The notes beneath the pieces were generated by a model. The model had not been told where the DNA came from, searched no databases, and saw only the letters and a program-made list of their open reading frames with translations. The position numbers and the translations under genes were made by a program. Shown one piece after another: positions 3,766-5,588 of a stretch of DNA of 5,588 bases. The DNA comes from JBBDKV01 sp040879165 (GTDB taxonomy: Bacteria; Patescibacteriota; Microgenomatia; UBA1400; PJMF01), in contig JBBDKV010000012.1 of assembly GCA_040879165.1 (NCBI GenBank), positions 1-5,588 on the forward strand, given 5' to 3'. Position 1 is the stretch's first letter. Every line of letters starts with the position of its first letter.

Positions 3766-5588
3766 TTATTCTGCTAAAACTATGATTACGTCATAGCTGT
3801 TTTGGGCGTCTTCAGCTTGGGCGTCAGTGGACTCAGTCACCTCTAAGTCTGTTGCGCTTTCAATTTCTGCAATGACTGCTTCGCTTGCCTCTCGAGCGTA
3901 GACTAGAATTCCCGCATCATACTCACCTGTCGCATTACCGGCAGTGACCTCCGTAAACTCACCTGCAAGCAGTTGCGTGCGAATCTCTCCAGCGTATCCA
4001 GCTCTTGTTGTGGCATTGACCACCAAGACTTCTAATGTGCTTATATCAATTGCTTCGACATCTTCCTCCGACTCATCCTGCTCGGCTGACTCAGTGGCTT
4101 CTGTGGTGGCGGTATCGTCGTCTGCTTCTGTGGTATCAGAATCATCTTGTTCTACCTCAACTGTGGGAGTGGCAATGTCTTCTTCTGTGCCGGCAAATTG
4201 TAAAATTCCTAGACCAACCCCTACTCCAACTGCAACAGTAAGAATAAAAACCAGAATCGTGATGAGAACCATTTTTAACATATTACCAATTCCCGAACTA
4301 TGTTTAATAGGTTGTTTAATACTTTTTTCAGCTTGGGCAGACGTGGTAGTTGATTGCGTAGTAGCACCGGCTGCGTGCTGAGCAAATTGGCTTAAGTCTA
4401 TATCGTCATCCCCTGTTTGATCAAGTGCCGTTTCAGCTTTTTCTGGTTTTGCTTTTTCTGGCTTTGTTTCAGCGCTTTTTTCCGTTGTTTCGGAAGATTT
4501 GGTCGCTGCTGCGCCAACGGCAGTAGCTGCTGTAGGAGTGACGACGCTGGCTACTGGAGAAATTGTTGCATCTGCTGTCGCGTTAGTTGCATTTTTGGCG
4601 TCGGAATCTGCCGAATCTGCCGAGTCTGCCGAATCTGCTGATGTGGCGTCATCTGTTGAGTTTTTTGAGTCAGCTGAGCGTGCAGCAGCGTCCTTGTCTT
4701 TTGTATCTGCTGTATCATCCGCGTTTTTGTCATCTACGTCTTCTATGGTTTCGGCGTCAGTATCTGGTTCGTCAGTGGTTTTCTCTGCTTCGGTGTCATC
4801 CTCTGGCTTCTCAGCTGTTTCTTTAGTTTCTGACTCTTCTGCTTCTTCTATAGGTTCTGGGCTTTGGGCAGGTTTTGGCAAGTCGTCCTCCTTTGTGTCA
4901 GTTTTACTTGAGGCAGCATCAGCTGCGGCTGTGGTAGAGGCTGCGGCGGTGGCTGAGAACAGGCTTGCTAGCGAGCTTTGCTCATCTTCAGAAGGTGATC
5001 CAGGTTTGAAAACTGGTACATTAAAGTCTGGTACAGCTAGTGATCGCGCCGTTGCTTCCAGGAAAGTTGAGACATAGGGTGGTAATTGTTCGCTGCTGCT
5101 TTTGCCAGTCATTTGCTGAACAGGAACGATTTTATCGAGGGCTTCTTTGAGTTGTTCTTCAACGACGGTATTGGTAAGGAGGTAGACAGTTTGAATACTG
5201 GGCTCTGAACCCTTGAGGGTTTTGATAGTTTCGACGACTTTTTCTGGGTTAGAAATTTTTGCAGCACTGGTTTGGTCAATGCCAATATACTGTTGGGCAA
5301 CGTAGAGTGACTCGCCAAGTTGTAGAACGCTGATAGATGGTTCGAGTGAGATGATGCCTTTGACCACCCAGCTGAGGGGGCTGATGCCAGAGATTGTGGA
5401 GCCACTCTCCTCACTGCCGACGCGGAACACACTCAGGTAGTCTTTGGGAATTGCAGCAATTTGTACTCGGGTAGTGCCTTTGAGCTTATTGAGGGTAATT
5501 GTTTCTAGGTAGTGAGATTCATCGGAAATTTTGAGGTCAGCGAGAGTCTTTTCCTTGAGGACTTCTTTGACCTTGCTCTCAGCTTTTT
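3766..5588 (-). CDS. Membrane protein: PilM/FtsA-like region, acidic linker, one transmembrane helix, LytR_C-like domain (5' end outside window)
   Basis: The frame is open to the right edge with no stop, so a GTG at 5430 is internal and the visible part is 606 residues. Visible residues 1-190 resemble the second half of PilM/FtsA-type actin-fold proteins: a charged helix, RVQIAAIPKDYLSVFRVG (40-57), a strand LQLGESLYVAQ at about 88-98, and YLLTN near 135. The usual ATP-binding Asp-x-Gly and Gly-Gly signatures are not intact. Residues 192-437 are a linker rich in Ala, Ser, Thr, Asp and Glu, with SAD repeated four times. A basic stretch and one transmembrane helix (439-464) imply inside-to-outside topology. 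After a second acidic stretch, residues 518-605 (LEVLVVNATTRAGYAGEI..., NATGEYDAGILVYA..., DVIIVLAE) fit the LytR C-terminal domain found in cell-envelope proteins. The C-terminal assignment is fairly good and the N-terminal one tentative. Function is unknown; an envelope or pilus scaffold is an inference. Confidence 0.7.
   Translation of the reverse strand, partial: KAESKVKEVLKEKTLADLKISDESHYLETITLNKLKGTTRVQIAAIPKDYLSVFRVGSEESGSTISGISPLSWVVKGIISLEPSISVLQLGESLYVAQQYIGIDQTSAAKISNPEKVVETIKTLKGSEPSIQTVYLLTNTVVEEQLKEALDKIVPVQQMTGKSSSEQLPPYVSTFLEATARSLAVPDFNVPVFKPGSPSEDEQSSLASLFSATAAASTTAAADAASSKTDTKEDDLPKPAQSPEPIEEAEESETKETAEKPEDDTEAEKTTDEPDTDAETIEDVDDKNADDTADTKDKDAAARSADSKNSTDDATSADSADSADSADSDAKNATNATADATISPVASVVTPTAATAVGAAATKSSETTEKSAETKPEKAKPEKAETALDQTGDDDIDLSQFAQHAAGATTQSTTTSAQAEKSIKQPIKHSSGIGNMLKMVLITILVFILTVAVGVGVGLGILQFAGTEEDIATPTVEVEQDDSDTTEADDDTATTEATESAEQDESEEDVEAIDISTLEVLVVNATTRAGYAGEIRTQLLAGEFTEVTAGNATGEYDAGILVYAREASEAVIAEIESATDLEVTESTDAQAEDAQNSYDVIIVLAE
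3772..4038 (-). other. LytR_C-like extracellular domain of the upstream membrane protein
   Basis: Strand LEVLVVNATTRAGYAGEI, helix, a central ATGEYDAGILVYA element, a helix, and a final DVIIVLAE strand follow the order of the LytR C-terminal domain (V-x-V-x-N-x-T...G...A, then x-Y-x-x-T/G-I-x-Y, then V-x-V-x-L-G). The final Gly of the usual strand is replaced by Ala-Glu at the stop. The domain follows the membrane helix and an acidic spacer, so it should face the cell exterior. Confidence 0.65.
4195..4281 (-). other. Single transmembrane helix of the upstream membrane protein
   Basis: About 26 hydrophobic residues (MVLITILVFILTVAVGVGVG and onward) are preceded by a Lys-rich stretch (KSIKQPIKH) and followed by a strongly acidic one (GTEED...). 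The positive-inside rule places the N-terminal part in the cytoplasm and the C-terminal domain outside. The Gly-Val-Gly pattern in the second half could favour helix-helix packing. Confidence 0.85.
4604..4639 (-). repeat. In-frame 9-nt tandem repeat, four units, coding Ser-Ala-Asp
   Basis: On the plus strand the unit is gaatctgcc, repeated four times with one change in the third unit (gag) and one in the last (gct). It encodes SAD-SAD-SAD-SAD in the acidic linker. Because the unit is 9 nt, gain or loss by slippage keeps the reading frame and would only change linker length. Confidence 0.85.

Noticed and set aside
3944..4381. Plus-strand open frame of 145 codons with a Ser-rich start
   Set aside because: It is antisense to the LytR_C-like and transmembrane part of the minus-strand gene, and its composition mirrors that gene.
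4499..5077. Plus-strand open frame of 192 codons rich in Ala, Ser and Val
   Set aside because: It is antisense to the low-complexity acidic linker; GC-skewed Ala/Ser/Asp/Glu codons read backwards give long open frames. No ribosome site or recognisable domain.
5428..5430. GTG as the start codon of the upstream membrane protein
   Set aside because: The frame stays open to the window edge and the upstream residues continue the same PilM-like domain (RVQIAAIPKDYLS precedes it), so this Val is internal.
5109..5432. Minus-strand frame of 107 codons overlapping the PilM-like part
   Set aside because: It is in another frame of a gene whose own frame gives family-like sequence across the same stretch.

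Overview
The window is a stretch of the F1Fo ATP synthase (atp) operon, written entirely on the minus strand, with one unrelated-looking membrane protein gene upstream of it. In transcription order (high to low coordinates) it holds: the 3' part of a large gene that enters from the right edge (3766..5588, 5' end outside the window); a 113-bp promoter-bearing gap; atpB (a), atpE (c), atpF (b), atpH (delta) and atpA (alpha); and the first 16 codons of atpG (gamma) at the left edge. The order B-E-F-H-A-G is the classical bacterial one. No atpI is seen directly before atpB. There are no RNA genes, mobile elements or CRISPR arrays, and no gap of more than 300 bases lacks a gene.

The organism is a bacterium with the standard code and moderate GC. 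Short subunits, a reduced and rearranged delta subunit, no atpI next to atpB, and a PilM-like/LytR_C membrane protein next door suggest a small-genome lineage such as the Candidate Phyla Radiation (Patescibacteria). This is an inference from style, not from a marker gene.

The subunits keep their key catalytic residues: the essential Arg of a, the membrane-embedded Glu of c (proton-type surroundings), and the P-loop and Walker B of alpha. The ATP synthase therefore looks functional. The most unusual element is AtpH. It does not have the usual N-terminal helical domain plus C-terminal domain. It is two tandem, diverged copies of the C-terminal (b-binding) domain and nothing else, which implies a remodelled peripheral stalk.

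Only atpE and atpF have strong Shine-Dalgarno sites (AAAGGAG), and in both cases an inverted repeat sits 1-2 nt upstream of the site. This may help set subunit stoichiometry within one mRNA. The upstream gene encodes a cytoplasmic, degenerate PilM/FtsA-like region, a long acidic Ala/Ser/Thr/Asp/Glu linker with a 9-nt tandem repeat, one transmembrane helix and an external LytR_C-like domain.
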